Shown here piece by piece: positions 7,431-15,268 of a stretch of 42,346 nucleotides of DNA (the first letter of the stretch is position 1; every line of letters starts with the position of its first letter). This DNA is from a virus, in the IMG/VR virus record IMGVR_UViG_3300037140_000379, positions 1 to 42,346 of that record; one strand, given 5' to 3'. Both the position numbers and the translations under genes were made by a program. The notes under the pieces were generated by a model, which did not search any database, was not told the DNA's origin, and saw only the letters and a program-made list of their open reading frames with translations.

Positions 7431-7916
7431 ATGGCTGCCAAACTGAGTTCCGCAATGCCAAACAGCGCCGATATCGCCGATCTCCCGATTGCCTCCGCTT
7501 GTGATGATCCGGTGGACCATTTTCTGACGGGCTGGTGCCCGGCGTGCAATCATGCGGTGGACGCGGCTTGCCCGGAGTGCGGGCACCATGTGGAGAGCGC
7601 CGGGGCGACGACGGATGGGGGCGCGGCGAGCGCGTATGAGCGGCCCGAGTTTTACCGGCGGTTTGTGACCCTGCTTCAAAGCGCGCGCAACTCGAAATAC
7701 ATGCTGGGGTGCTACCTGATCGCGACGGGTGACGCCTATGCGGAGGGCGTCAGCATGGAGGAGTTTGCGCGGCAATGGAGTGTTGGAAAAGCGGCGGTGA
7801 GCAAGACGTGCCGAGTCATTTGCCGCCAGTTGGGGTTGCCGCCGAGCCGGTATATGAGGACCGAAGAGACGGCTGCGAAGTTTCGGATGGCGAACCGGAG
7901 GCCACATCGCCTGTGA
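7431..7916 (+). CDS. Zinc-ribbon plus helix-turn-helix DNA-binding protein
   Basis: 161 residues. Residues 36-52 hold CPACNHAVDAACPECGHH, a two-CxxC zinc ribbon. The C-terminal half contains a helix-turn-helix (MEEFARQWSVGKAAVSKTCR) like sigma or Cro-type DNA readers and ends basic. The start has GGGGGAG directly before the ATG. It is the first gene of a run with tight GTGA and ATGA overlaps ahead of Gam, so it is probably an early regulator; a second small terminase-like function cannot be excluded. Confidence 0.6.
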   Translation: MAAKLSSAMPNSADIADLPIASACDDPVDHFLTGWCPACNHAVDAACPECGHHVESAGATTDGGAASAYERPEFYRRFVTLLQSARNSKYMLGCYLIATGDAYAEGVSMEEFARQWSVGKAAVSKTCRVICRQLGLPPSRYMRTEETAAKFRMANRRPHRL

Positions 7917-8506
7917 AAACCAAAAAAAAGGGTTCGGCCTTCCCGCGGATGACTCCACTGCAATGGCTCCGCTGGCGTCTCGGCACGTTTCGCGCCGCCA
8001 AAGGCACGATCAAGCATGTGAGATCGAGCAGGATGTTTCCGCAATCCCTTGTGGACGCCGGGGCAAGGAACAGCGAGTTCATGCGCTACCTGGTATTCTA
8101 TTGGCCGTGGGCTGAAGTCCACAGCTTCGAGATGGACCCGGAGCGCAGACCGATAGGAGAGCGGCACTATATGCGGCTGGGTAGCGAGCCCGGTCACCGG
8201 CTCTCTGAGTTCGTATTCCGCGCCCCCGCGCTCCTCAAAGTGGACTGCGATGAGGACACGATCAAGGTACTGGATGGCGCAGATTTGACGGCATTCGAGT
8301 GGGCTGTGGTAGAAGTGAGCGAGGATGGCAACGGGGCGCTCCCGAATAACCGGAGTGAGATCAACGAGATCATGCGAGCCGCCGGATTTACCCACAGCAA
8401 GGCGGTGGATGCCGTCGTGTGCGTCCGGTCCCACCGGATCGCCCAGACCGACGTGCTTTTCTGGAAGCCGAACTTGTCCCTATGCCAGCGGTGCATGGAA
8501 TTATGA
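7913..8506 (+). CDS. Compact FkbM-like methyltransferase
   Basis: 197 residues from the GTG at 7913, which overlaps the previous stop (GTGA). FkbM-type methyltransferases are SAM-dependent O-methylases, often of sugars or lipids. Visible: a Rossmann motif (LVDAGARNSEFMRYL, then VHSFEMDP, where the acidic end of strand 2 would hold SAM), then LLKVDCDEDTIKVLDGADL, EWAVVEVSED and a C-terminal GFTHSKAVDAVVC. The span between SFEMDP and LLKVDCDE is only about 35 residues, far shorter than usual, and the glycine motif is weak (GARNSE). It may be a shortened host gene, still in an unbroken frame. Confidence 0.6.
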   Translation: MKTKKKGSAFPRMTPLQWLRWRLGTFRAAKGTIKHVRSSRMFPQSLVDAGARNSEFMRYLVFYWPWAEVHSFEMDPERRPIGERHYMRLGSEPGHRLSEFVFRAPALLKVDCDEDTIKVLDGADLTAFEWAVVEVSEDGNGALPNNRSEINEIMRAAGFTHSKAVDAVVCVRSHRIAQTDVLFWKPNLSLCQRCMEL

Positions 8507-9144
8507 ATCACACATCACAATTACAAATCGCGGACAGATTGACCGGGCTGGGGATACGGGTGACTCCACTGGGATTGGAGTTTCCAGAAGAGCTGGCAAT
8601 CGAGGCGTGGGCGGAGGTGGGGCGGGGGCTGTGGCGGGCCGGACAGGTGTGCCAGTGGCGGCTGGGGGATTGGGCGGCTTTTGGTCTGCGCAAGTATGAT
8701 GAGGCACGGGGGAAGAATCGGGCGGATGAGCCGCCGCCGATCACGCTGCGAGATTTCGCCGCGGCCAATGGCATCGAGTATCAGACGCTGCGCAACCTGG
8801 CGTGGGTGAGCCGGGCGATTCCGTTGTCCCGCCGGCGGGACAAGCTGGAATGGACGAAGCACGCGGAGGTGGCGGCGCTGTCGGCGAGTGAGCAAGCCAA
8901 GTGGCTGGACAAAATGGAGCGGGAGGATCTGCCGCGGTCGCAGGTACGGCAGCAGATCCGGCTGAGCCAGGGGGAGAGCAACGCGCTGTTGAAGGATGGG
9001 CCGGTGACCAAGTTTGTCACGAAAGGACTGGATGATTTCACCGCCTGGCTGCGGACGCGGCCGGAGGGTTTTTGGGATGCGGAACATCGGGCGATCTGGC
9101 GGGAGAAGTTGAGGCCGATCGTGGAGTTTTGGGGGGAGCTGTAA
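8503..9144 (+). CDS. Phage DNA-binding/regulatory protein (helix-turn-helix type)
   Basis: 213 residues; the ATG overlaps the previous stop as ATGA. The order LGLEFPEELAIEAWAEVGRG, WRLGDWAAFGLRKY, TLRNLAWVSRAIPLSRRRDK, EWTKHAEVAALSASEQAKWL and SQVRQQIRLSQ is a pattern I have seen in phage and plasmid proteins with ParB-like helical DNA-binding segments, though I cannot name the family. Its neighbours, a zinc-ribbon regulator and Gam, suggest an early role. Confidence 0.5.
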   Translation: MNHTSQLQIADRLTGLGIRVTPLGLEFPEELAIEAWAEVGRGLWRAGQVCQWRLGDWAAFGLRKYDEARGKNRADEPPPITLRDFAAANGIEYQTLRNLAWVSRAIPLSRRRDKLEWTKHAEVAALSASEQAKWLDKMEREDLPRSQVRQQIRLSQGESNALLKDGPVTKFVTKGLDDFTAWLRTRPEGFWDAEHRAIWREKLRPIVEFWGEL

Positions 9145-9150
9145 GTAAGT

Positions 9151-9225
9151 GAGGAAAGCAGAAAGCAGAAAGCAGAAATTGGAAGACCGCTCAATGGCTT
9201 AACGTCGAATATCCAACGTCCAATC
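9151..9225. repeat. Intergenic repeats before gam
   Basis: R3 (GAGGAAAGCAGAAAGCAGAA and more, 9151-9180) followed by CGAATATCCAACGTCCAATC directly before the Gam ATG. Both phrases are verrucomicrobial-type intergenic words from memory. Confidence 0.7.
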
Positions 9226-9786
9226 ATGAAAACGATGCGCATTAAGGTGAGTCTGCCGATGATTAAGTCGCGGGAGGAAGCGGAGGGGGTGATGACCGAA
9301 CTGGCGACGGCGGCTAATGAACAGCGGTTGATCACGGCCGAGCGGGACGCGCTGGTGCTGACGATTAATGACCGGTTCGAGGCGGATCTGGGGGAGTGCG
9401 CCGAGATTCTCACGGAGAAGACTGATGCGCTGCGCGCGTGGGCGGAGGCCAATCCGGATGTGTTCCCCAAGGATTGCAAATCGCTGAAGCTGACGAGTGG
9501 GACGCTGGGTTTCCGAACGGGGATGCCGAAACTGGCGTTGCTATCGCGGGCGTTCAATTGGGACAAGGTGCTGGCATTGTTCCGGGCTTCGGGCTGGGGC
9601 CGGGCGTTCATCCGGACCAAAGAGGAGGTGGACAAGGATGGAATTCTAGCCATGTGCCGCAAGGTGAAGGCGACCGACCGGATCGAGAAATGCCTGAAAC
9701 GGCGAGGGTTGAAGCTGGCACAGGAAGAATCATTTTTCATCGAGCCGGATTTGACGGCGGTGGAGAGTCGGCAGGTTCAGAAGTAA
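9226..9786 (+). CDS. gam: Mu Gam-like host-nuclease inhibitor / DNA-end-binding protein
   Basis: 186 residues. Mu Gam is a Ku-like protein that binds linear DNA ends and blocks exonucleases such as RecBCD. Family landmarks in order: an N-terminal helix with IKSREEAEGVMTELATAANE, a long coiled helix, DALRAWAEANPDVFPKDCKS, the beta turn LTSGTLGFRTGMPKL, the FNWDKVLALFRASGWGRAFI block, RTKEEVDKDGIL, and a C-terminal FFIEPD strand. Length fits the family. It sits at the end of the small early-gene run, separated from the terminase by repeats and a hairpin. Confidence 0.88.
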   Translation: MKTMRIKVSLPMIKSREEAEGVMTELATAANEQRLITAERDALVLTINDRFEADLGECAEILTEKTDALRAWAEANPDVFPKDCKSLKLTSGTLGFRTGMPKLALLSRAFNWDKVLALFRASGWGRAFIRTKEEVDKDGILAMCRKVKATDRIEKCLKRRGLKLAQEESFFIEPDLTAVESRQVQK

Positions 9787-9809
9787 AGCGGACAGGATGT
9801 CCGCGCGCC
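9786..9809. repeat. Dispersed palindromic repeat R1
   Basis: AAGCGGACAGGATGTCCGCG plus CGCC, starting at the last base of the gam stop codon. Confidence 0.85.
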
Positions 9810-9827
9810 GCGCTGAGCCGGAAGGAA

Positions 9828-9849
9828 CGGGGAGGATTGCTCCTCCCCG
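9828..9849 (+). terminator. Strong hairpin after gam (terminator-like)
   Basis: CGGGGAGGA, loop TTGC, TCCTCCCCG: a perfect 9-bp stem. No T-run follows, so an intrinsic terminator is not proven. It sits between convergent gam and terminase genes. Confidence 0.45.
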
Positions 9850-9945
9850 CTGGGCCGCCATGCGCGACTGATCAGAGTTCGCGGAGGGCTCTGTCGACCA
9901 GCAGCGGGGGCGGCCATTCCGCGGTGCGATACGCGGTTAATGTAT

Positions 9946-10100
9946 AATGAGACTCCTGACGTCGTCTCCTACAATTTTACCCCACCATTTACCCAGGCCG
10001 GGGTCGGGAAAGTGGCTGTAATCGAATCGTGGAGCGTTTTTTTGCGCTGAAGATGGTGTAAAGAGGACATAATGAGACTCCTGACGTCGTCTCCTACAAT
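9946..10100. repeat. Two copies of dispersed repeat R2
   Basis: AATGAGACTCCTGACGTCGT then CTCCTACAAT at 9946-9975 and again at 10071-10100, in an otherwise featureless 300-bp gap between gam and the terminase stop. GAGAC/GTCTC and GACGTC give it internal dyad symmetry. Further copies are at 7351 and 14018. Confidence 0.85.
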
Positions 10101-10103
10101 ATG

Positions 10104-12059
10104 TCACTTAAAGCTCCAGTTGCCGCCGGCGCTGGTGCTGAAATCGCCGCCGGTTGAGATGCGTTTGCGGGGGGGCTTTTGGCCCGGAGCGAGGGGGCCT
10201 TTGCCACTGGCCGGCGGGGATGGGCCATGCTTGAGCTGGTAGTCCTTGGGCGGCTCGGCGTTCAGCCCTTTCTTCAATTGCTTGGCGATGTGGGTAATGG
10301 CGGGCTTAAGGATGTCCACTTCGGCGAGGTAATAGACACGGATGTCCAACCCCTCGTTGCGGTCGCGGACTTTCTCATAATTCTCGATGAGGACGCCGCG
10401 GACCTTATGGCTTTTGAGGACTTCGGCGGTGAGCTGGAGGAAGTACTCCTCGTTGTAGCCCTGGCCCTTGGGGAAGTGCATGTAGCGGGGGCCGAGGTCG
10501 GTGACCTTGAGTCGGGCATAAATAGTATCTTTTGCCAGTTTTGCGTTCACGGCGTAAGTGCGTAACCGATAGTGTTTGTTGAAGCGAGTGGTGACCAGGA
10601 TGGGGACGGCGCTGTTCACGCCATAGACCGGGAAGACGCGGGCGAGACCGAACTTTTGAACGAAGGCGCGGACCTTGTGCGGCTTGTGCCGCATGTCGAT
10701 GGCACTCGAGACGATCTTGAGGTCAACGCCATCGGCGCGCCGGTAACTGCGCGAGAGGTGGGCGGCGAGGTCCTGCCAGACATCGTCCTGCTCGGTGTCG
10801 CCGAAGAACTTGCGATATTCGATGCCCCAGGTTTCGTCATCTTCGCCGAGGCCGATGGTTTCGCATTCGAGCCGGTCTTTTTGGACGTCGATGCTGGCGA
10901 GGACAATGACGATGCCCTCGGGCAGGTTATCGGGGGTGTAATCTTCCTGGCGGTCGAGCAGGGGTTTGTGGTCGAGGATGTCGTACGTGCTTTCCCAGAG
11001 TTCGCAGAGGAAGGTATTGGTCCAGACCTGGAGGGCGGCCTCGCCTTTTTTGGTGGCGCGGGTGTGCTCGACGGCCATCTGGTGCAGCCGATTATCGAAG
11101 CCTTTGTGGCAGGGCCAGGGAACGTAGATGCCATTGAGGTGGTAGCCGCGCACGCCGCTGAACGGGGCGGTCGGCCGCCACTCGCCGGCGAAGTACATGT
11201 CGAGGCGCTGGCGGTCATTGAGGGCGGCGCTGCAGGCCGAGCAGAGCAACTCGCATTTCTCCGGCTGGCCCTTGGGCCAGACGACTTGCTTCCAGGTGAG
11301 GATCTGGCGGGCGCCGCACTTGGGGCAGGGGACAAACCAATACCGCTGGTCGGAGCTTTCCCACCATTCCCAAATGATGCTCTGCCCCTTGATGGTAGGG
11401 GTGCTGGCGAGCATTTTGACGCACTTGGGAAAGCTTTCGCCACGCTTGAACAGCAGCTCCAGCGGATCGCCTTCGCTGCCGCAGGAGGGCGGGTTGCTGT
11501 CCACCTCATCCCCTAAGAGGATCTCGCCCGAGGCGCCTCGGAGGGAGGCGGGGGAATTCGCCCCCACGAAAAAGACGCTGCCGCCGAGGAAGTCTTTCAC
11601 GAGGATTGTGTTGCCGCTATCGCGCGAGCGGGCGGGCTTGAGGATGGCCGCCAGGCTGGGGGTGGCCTCGACCATGGGGGAGAATTTCTTCTTGGAGTAT
11701 TTCTCGGCGGCGTCGAGCTGGGGGTACATGACGACGGCGGAGCGGGGGGCCCAATCCATGTGGTAGCCGAGGACGTTGTTGAAAATTTCCGTTTTTCCCA
11801 TGACCTGGCTGGCGCCGATCAAAACGGTCGTGTGTACCGTCGGATCGAGCGGCGCTTCCTGGATTTCCTTTTGGTGCGGGGCATCGGCAGTGCGGTAAAG
11901 GCGGGGGCCTTCGAGCGTCTTGGCGCTCACGCCTTTGGCCACATAGCGGTAGAGCTCCGCCCATTGCCAGATATTGAGGCGCGCCTTGGGCTTAAGGAGC
12001 GCCCCGAGGTCCCGGGCGACCCCCCGGGCCGTCGCGGCGCGGTGGGCGTCAGATAGAAT
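10104..12059 (-). CDS. terL: Terminase large subunit (lambda GpA family)
   Basis: 651 residues if read from an ATT codon at 12059. It cuts concatemeric DNA and drives packaging through the portal. Visible: an ATPase P-loop variant ASQVMGKTE (about 83-91), Walker B LLGDEVD (about 181-187), a CPKCG...CSAC zinc-like insertion, and the C-terminal nuclease region with DVQKDRLECE, SSAIDMRHKPHKV and HFPKGQGYNEEYFLQLTAE. The first ordinary start is GTG at 11942. However, the 39 upstream codons (ALLKPKARLNIWQWAELYRY) match the conserved N-terminus of lambda gpA (roughly LFRPEPQTAVEWADANYYLP). No ATG, GTG or TTG occurs in that frame after its upstream stop. ATT overlapping the small-subunit stop is the likeliest start. 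Confidence 0.9.
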   Translation of the reverse strand: MLSDAHRAATARGVARDLGALLKPKARLNIWQWAELYRYVAKGVSAKTLEGPRLYRTADAPHQKEIQEAPLDPTVHTTVLIGASQVMGKTEIFNNVLGYHMDWAPRSAVVMYPQLDAAEKYSKKKFSPMVEATPSLAAILKPARSRDSGNTILVKDFLGGSVFFVGANSPASLRGASGEILLGDEVDSNPPSCGSEGDPLELLFKRGESFPKCVKMLASTPTIKGQSIIWEWWESSDQRYWFVPCPKCGARQILTWKQVVWPKGQPEKCELLCSACSAALNDRQRLDMYFAGEWRPTAPFSGVRGYHLNGIYVPWPCHKGFDNRLHQMAVEHTRATKKGEAALQVWTNTFLCELWESTYDILDHKPLLDRQEDYTPDNLPEGIVIVLASIDVQKDRLECETIGLGEDDETWGIEYRKFFGDTEQDDVWQDLAAHLSRSYRRADGVDLKIVSSAIDMRHKPHKVRAFVQKFGLARVFPVYGVNSAVPILVTTRFNKHYRLRTYAVNAKLAKDTIYARLKVTDLGPRYMHFPKGQGYNEEYFLQLTAEVLKSHKVRGVLIENYEKVRDRNEGLDIRVYYLAEVDILKPAITHIAKQLKKGLNAEPPKDYQLKHGPSPPASGKGPLAPGQKPPRKRISTGGDFSTSAGGNWSFK

Positions 12060-12546
12060 GGAGCCGGGCGAGTTTATCTAACAGGGCGTCCTTGTCAGCG
12101 TCCGGCAGGGGAGTGCCGAGGATGATCTGGCGCATGCCGGCGATAATCGGCTCGTAACGCTGCTGAAAATCCGCTTTGTCGAGCAGCTCGCTTCGGACGC
12201 GGGCATTGTCGAGGGCCTGGCCATCGGCGTCTTCCATCATCTTCCGGCAGCGCTGTTTCTCGTAATCGCCGCAGATGGCGGCGTGGATGTCGGCGGTGGA
12301 GAAAAGGGAATCGGCGCCGGGGAGGATGCCGGCGGCTTTGACGCGGGTGGCGACGGTTTTGGGGCTGAGGCAGAATTCGCTGGCGGCCTGGGTGAGGGAC
12401 CAGCGGAGGAGCTTGACCTTGGACGGAGGACGGAGGGCGGAGGACGGAGGGCGGAGGACGGGGGGCGGAGGACGGAGGACGGAGGACGGAGGACGGCGCC
12501 GCGGGACGGAGGGCGGAGGGCGGAGGGCGGCTGGCTTTCGGTTCAT
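12049..12546 (-). CDS. terS: Terminase small subunit (Nu1-like) with repeat-encoded N-terminus
   Basis: 165 residues from the ATG at 12546. From about residue 50 it looks like Nu1: a winged-helix motif (LTQAASEFCLSPKTVATRVK, then AAGILPG and LFSTADIHAAICG), a helical stretch, and a C-terminal domain that would bind the large subunit. Residues 8-43 (RPPPSVPRRRPPSSVLRPPP type) are encoded by a GGACGGA word repeat that has become part of the gene. No alternative start lies between the repeat and the conserved domain, so the proline/arginine tail is probably translated. The stop is embedded in the start region of the large subunit. Confidence 0.75.
   Translation of the reverse strand: MNRKPAALRPPPSVPRRRPPSSVLRPPPPVLRPPSSALRPPSKVKLLRWSLTQAASEFCLSPKTVATRVKAAGILPGADSLFSTADIHAAICGDYEKQRCRKMMEDADGQALDNARVRSELLDKADFQQRYEPIIAGMRQIILGTPLPDADKDALLDKLARLHSI
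12418..12532. repeat. GGACGGA word-repeat tract inside terS
   Basis: About 115 bp of GGACGGAGGACGGAGGGCGG iterations on the plus strand, in frame on the minus strand as proline/arginine codons. A shorter relative occurs at 28806-28835. Confidence 0.85.
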
Positions 12547-12568
12547 AAGTTGACCGTGGCGTCAATAT

Positions 12569-13330
12569 ATGCCGCCGATCACCTTCAATGTACGCTGGGA
12601 GAATCCGGCGGTGCTGCGCCGGTATATGGAGCTATCGCGGCATACGCCGGCGGAGATTGTGAATCGGAAGATGTATTTCATCTGCCGGCGGGCGATCTGG
12701 TTTACGCACAAGGCGGATTACCAAAAGATGGGGGATGAACTGGGCCAGGTGTTGCGTCGGGTGGCGAGCGGGAACCGGATCGGCAGACTGACGATGAAGC
12801 GGGGCAAAGGGGCGACGTTCAACACGATCAACCGGAATGGGAAGGCGGCGCCGCTGCTGGAGCTGATCATCAATGCGCGGCGGGGCAGGGCGGGGCTTAA
12901 GGGGCTTTATGGGAAGGCGATGGCCGATGAGTTCCGGAAGGTTTTTGGGGCCCGGGCGCGGTCGATTGCGTATATCAAATCGGGGTGGATCGAGGCGCGG
13001 GAGATCTTCAAGCGGTTTGGTTATGGGGGGCGGGGCCTGCCGCCGAGCGAAGGGACGGGGATCGGCACCGGGGTAAGGCGGGTTGGGACGCCCAAGGGGG
13101 GCGGACAGATTGCCATGCCGGGCTGGAGCGCGTGGGCGCGGGCGTGGAACACGGCATTCGTTCGGGACCATGCGAGCGGGACGAAAACGACGCACCCGGA
13201 GGCGCTGTTCGATTATGGCTTGCCGGCGCTGAAGAAGGCTTTCGCGGAGGAAGAGGCCTCGACGCAGGAGGAGGTGCTGAAACGGGTCTATGAGGACGCG
13301 CGGCAGTGCGGTATAAAGGTGTTTCGATAG
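12569..13330 (+). CDS. Neck/minor tail-type virion protein, unconfirmed
   Basis: 253 residues, divergent from terS with only 22 bp between the two starts. Basic and helical, with VNRKMYFICRRAIWFTHKAD near residue 30 and FNTINRNGKAAPLLELIINA. The C-terminal half has glycine-rich turns and a conserved-looking GLPALKKAFAEEEASTQEEV segment. As the first gene of the plus-strand neck/tail series it fits a minor tail or head-tail completion protein (gpZ-like position in lambda), but I cannot show homology. Confidence 0.5.
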   Translation: MPPITFNVRWENPAVLRRYMELSRHTPAEIVNRKMYFICRRAIWFTHKADYQKMGDELGQVLRRVASGNRIGRLTMKRGKGATFNTINRNGKAAPLLELIINARRGRAGLKGLYGKAMADEFRKVFGARARSIAYIKSGWIEAREIFKRFGYGGRGLPPSEGTGIGTGVRRVGTPKGGGQIAMPGWSAWARAWNTAFVRDHASGTKTTHPEALFDYGLPALKKAFAEEEASTQEEVLKRVYEDARQCGIKVFR

Positions 13331-13338
13331 GGAAAATG

Positions 13339-13452
13339 AAGAAAGCAGAAAGCAGAAAGCAGAAATCGGAATTGGCCGCAGTGGCTCAGGGCAAAGCGGA
13401 CAGGATGCCCGCGCGCCGGCTCATCTCAAAGCGGACAGGATGTCCGCGCGCC
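13339..13452. repeat. Repeat cluster R3-R1-R1
   Basis: R3 AAAGCAG iterations (13339-13366), then R1 at 13394-13417 (with TGCCC for TGTCC) and a second R1 at 13429-13452, 11 bp apart. It ends 10 bases before the next ATG. Confidence 0.85.
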
Positions 13453-13462
13453 GCTGACTGAT

Positions 13463-13981
13463 ATGGATTTCCTGCTGGCAGACAAGATCGAGGCGGCGCT
13501 GGCGGCGCTGATCGCGCCGGTGGTTTCGGGCCCGCAAATTCTGACGGGAAAATCGTCGCAGGAAAAGCTGGCGCCGCCGATCATCGTTTGCTCGGCGGAG
13601 GAGACCGGGGATGAGGAGCCGATCCACTGGGGGAACTTCTGGGTGGGGGCGGCGGTGGAGATCAAATGCGCGGCGGTTTTTGCCGAGCGGCGAGCGCGGT
13701 TTTTGAGGCCATCGGTACCGGTCGGACCGCCTCGGGATGGGCCGAAGGATGCGGACCAGGACCTGGTCAGCGCTGTTTTCACCGCTATCCGCGTGGATAA
13801 CCTGGCGGCTCGGCTGAACGTCATCGGCCAGGATATGGATTTCACCGTGTTTCCCGGCAGCGTGATTTTCGAGGCGACCGTCCGGTCGCGGGAGGGGGCG
13901 TCCGGGGCGGGGAAGGACTTTCTGTGGGTGGACCGGCTGGCATTTCGGTGCCTGGCTTGCGGGTCGGCGCTGGCTGAGTGA
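13463..13981 (+). CDS. Putative tail terminator / completion protein
   Basis: 172 residues. The start MDFLLADKIEAALAALIAP is a short helix, then KLAPPIIVCSAEE and strands with FWVGAAVEIKCAAVF, then a helix around DQDLVSAVFTAI. This alpha/beta order with 'l.d.v..aL......v...' and a central PPII strand fits gpU-like or minor-capsid-completion proteins that close the tail tube, and position before the tube genes agrees. No sequence signature is firm. Confidence 0.5.
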   Translation: MDFLLADKIEAALAALIAPVVSGPQILTGKSSQEKLAPPIIVCSAEETGDEEPIHWGNFWVGAAVEIKCAAVFAERRARFLRPSVPVGPPRDGPKDADQDLVSAVFTAIRVDNLAARLNVIGQDMDFTVFPGSVIFEATVRSREGASGAGKDFLWVDRLAFRCLACGSALAE

Positions 13982-13991
13982 CCTGGTTTAT

Positions 13992-14047
13992 AAGCGGACA
14001 GGATGTCCGCGCGCCATAATGAGACTCCTGACGTCGTCTCCTACAAT
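13992..14047. repeat. Repeats R1 and R2 back to back
   Basis: R1 at 13992-14015 joined within two bases to R2 at 14018-14047, before the signal-peptide gene at 14085. Confidence 0.85.
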
Positions 14048-14084
14048 ATTTTAGCTGCGCTCGTTGACGGCGGGGGGCGTTTGA

Positions 14085-14537
14085 ATGAAACGCGTTCTTC
14101 TGGCTTTGATGCTTGGTCTGCCGGCTGTGGCCTTTGGGCAGGCGACGATCACCCACAATGTGGTCCTGAGCTATCAGGCGCCGAGCGGGGTGGTGACGGC
14201 TTCTATTGCGGTGACCAACAACGCGGAGCTGAACTTCAACCAGGCGCTGTTGAGCACGGACACTCAGTTATGGCTGACGTGTCCACTGACCCAGAGCAAC
14301 CTGCAGAGCCTCTGCCTGTATTCGCCGCAAACCCTGACGATAACGCCGACGAACGCGATTGCGCCGGGGACCGGGGCGGGGACGATGCTGACGCTGACGG
14401 CGGGGATTCCGCTGATCTGGTATAAGTCGAGCGGGGCGAGCTGTCCATTCACCACGAATGTCACATCGGTCATTCTGGACAATACGAGCGGGCTGAATAG
14501 TTCGTTCCGGATGTTCAGCGTGAGCGCGGATCACTGA
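14085..14537 (+). CDS. Signal-peptide beta-rich protein in the tail cluster
   Basis: 150 residues. MKRVLLALMLGLPAVAFGQ is a clear Sec signal with an AFGQ cleavage region. The mature part is Thr/Asn/Leu-rich and probably all-beta, with two or three cysteines (LTCPLTQSNLQSLCLYSP; GASCPF) that could form disulfides outside the cytoplasm. It lies between tail-terminator and tube genes. Nearly the same signal (MKRILLALAVLGLPWLALGQ) starts the fibre protein at 20404, so the two leaders may share an origin. Confidence 0.65.
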   Translation: MKRVLLALMLGLPAVAFGQATITHNVVLSYQAPSGVVTASIAVTNNAELNFNQALLSTDTQLWLTCPLTQSNLQSLCLYSPQTLTITPTNAIAPGTGAGTMLTLTAGIPLIWYKSSGASCPFTTNVTSVILDNTSGLNSSFRMFSVSADH

Positions 14538-14539
14538 TT

Positions 14540-14827
14540 ATGTTTAATTTCATTGAGCACGGGGACATGCCGGGGATGCTGGGGGCGCTGGCGGAGGCAA
14601 AATCCCTTAAGGGCCCGGGGCAACCGGGTGACAGCGCCGAGGCGGACGCCCAGGCGGAGGCGGTCAAAGCTTATGTGGCGAGCCAGATTGCCACGCTGGG
14701 GAAGCGGTTCAACTATTGCACGGTGACCGCGACGGCGGATTGCAACGGGCAGAGCTCAACCTTGAACGTTTCGATTGTGGCGCGGCCGGCGAAGATTTCC
14801 GGGACGCCAATGCCCACTAAGGGCTGA
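14540..14827 (+). CDS. Small tail-cluster protein, unknown
   Basis: 95 residues, two bases after the previous stop. Helical N-terminus (MFNFIEHGDMPGMLGALAEA), then an alanine-rich helix with AEAVKAYVASQIATLGKRF and a beta tail. No family recognised. Spacing implies cotranscription with the tube protein. Confidence 0.6.
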   Translation: MFNFIEHGDMPGMLGALAEAKSLKGPGQPGDSAEADAQAEAVKAYVASQIATLGKRFNYCTVTATADCNGQSSTLNVSIVARPAKISGTPMPTKG

Positions 14828-14835
14828 GGGCTGAT

Positions 14836-15258
14836 ATGCAAGTAAATGGCGCGCCAGTTAATTTCGGATTTCAGGGTCCCAATGGGATCACGATCAGTGG
14901 CCTATCCGGCCAGCTCGAATTGCAGACGGCCGATGTGACCGCCGAGGCGGAGGTGGATAAGGTGCGCAACGCCGCGGGCGATGACATGAGCCACACATGG
15001 TATGGACAGTGCAAACACGCGACGCTGGAATTCGTCATCACAGGCACGGCGCTGGGCGTCGCGATCACGAATAGCAATCTCAACGCATTTCTACCCGGCA
15101 GCTTCATCACGGTGACCCGCTGCGATTCGATGCCTGAATTGGTCGGATCGACGTGGGAAGTGCAGAACGGGGCGAAGCTGATGGGCAGCAACACGGCGGC
15201 CAAGAAGCTCTCCTGTCCGCTCTGGTACAACGGTCTGGTTACGGGGCACGCCACGTAG
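14836..15258 (+). CDS. Putative tail tube protein
   Basis: 140 residues. Beta-strand-rich with a long helix missing, glycine-poor turns, and strands such as GITISGLSGQLELQTADVTA, ATLEFVITGTALGVAI and FITVTRCDSMPEL. Small single-domain, all-beta proteins placed between neck and tape-measure genes are usually the tube subunit. Hence the call, which rests on position and composition. Confidence 0.5.
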   Translation: MQVNGAPVNFGFQGPNGITISGLSGQLELQTADVTAEAEVDKVRNAAGDDMSHTWYGQCKHATLEFVITGTALGVAITNSNLNAFLPGSFITVTRCDSMPELVGSTWEVQNGAKLMGSNTAAKKLSCPLWYNGLVTGHAT

Positions 15259-15268
15259 CCCCCGGGCT

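Noticed and set aside
10572-11516. 314-codon plus-strand frame opposite the terminase
   Set aside because: Shadow of the terminase gene; composition is what GC-rich antisense gives.
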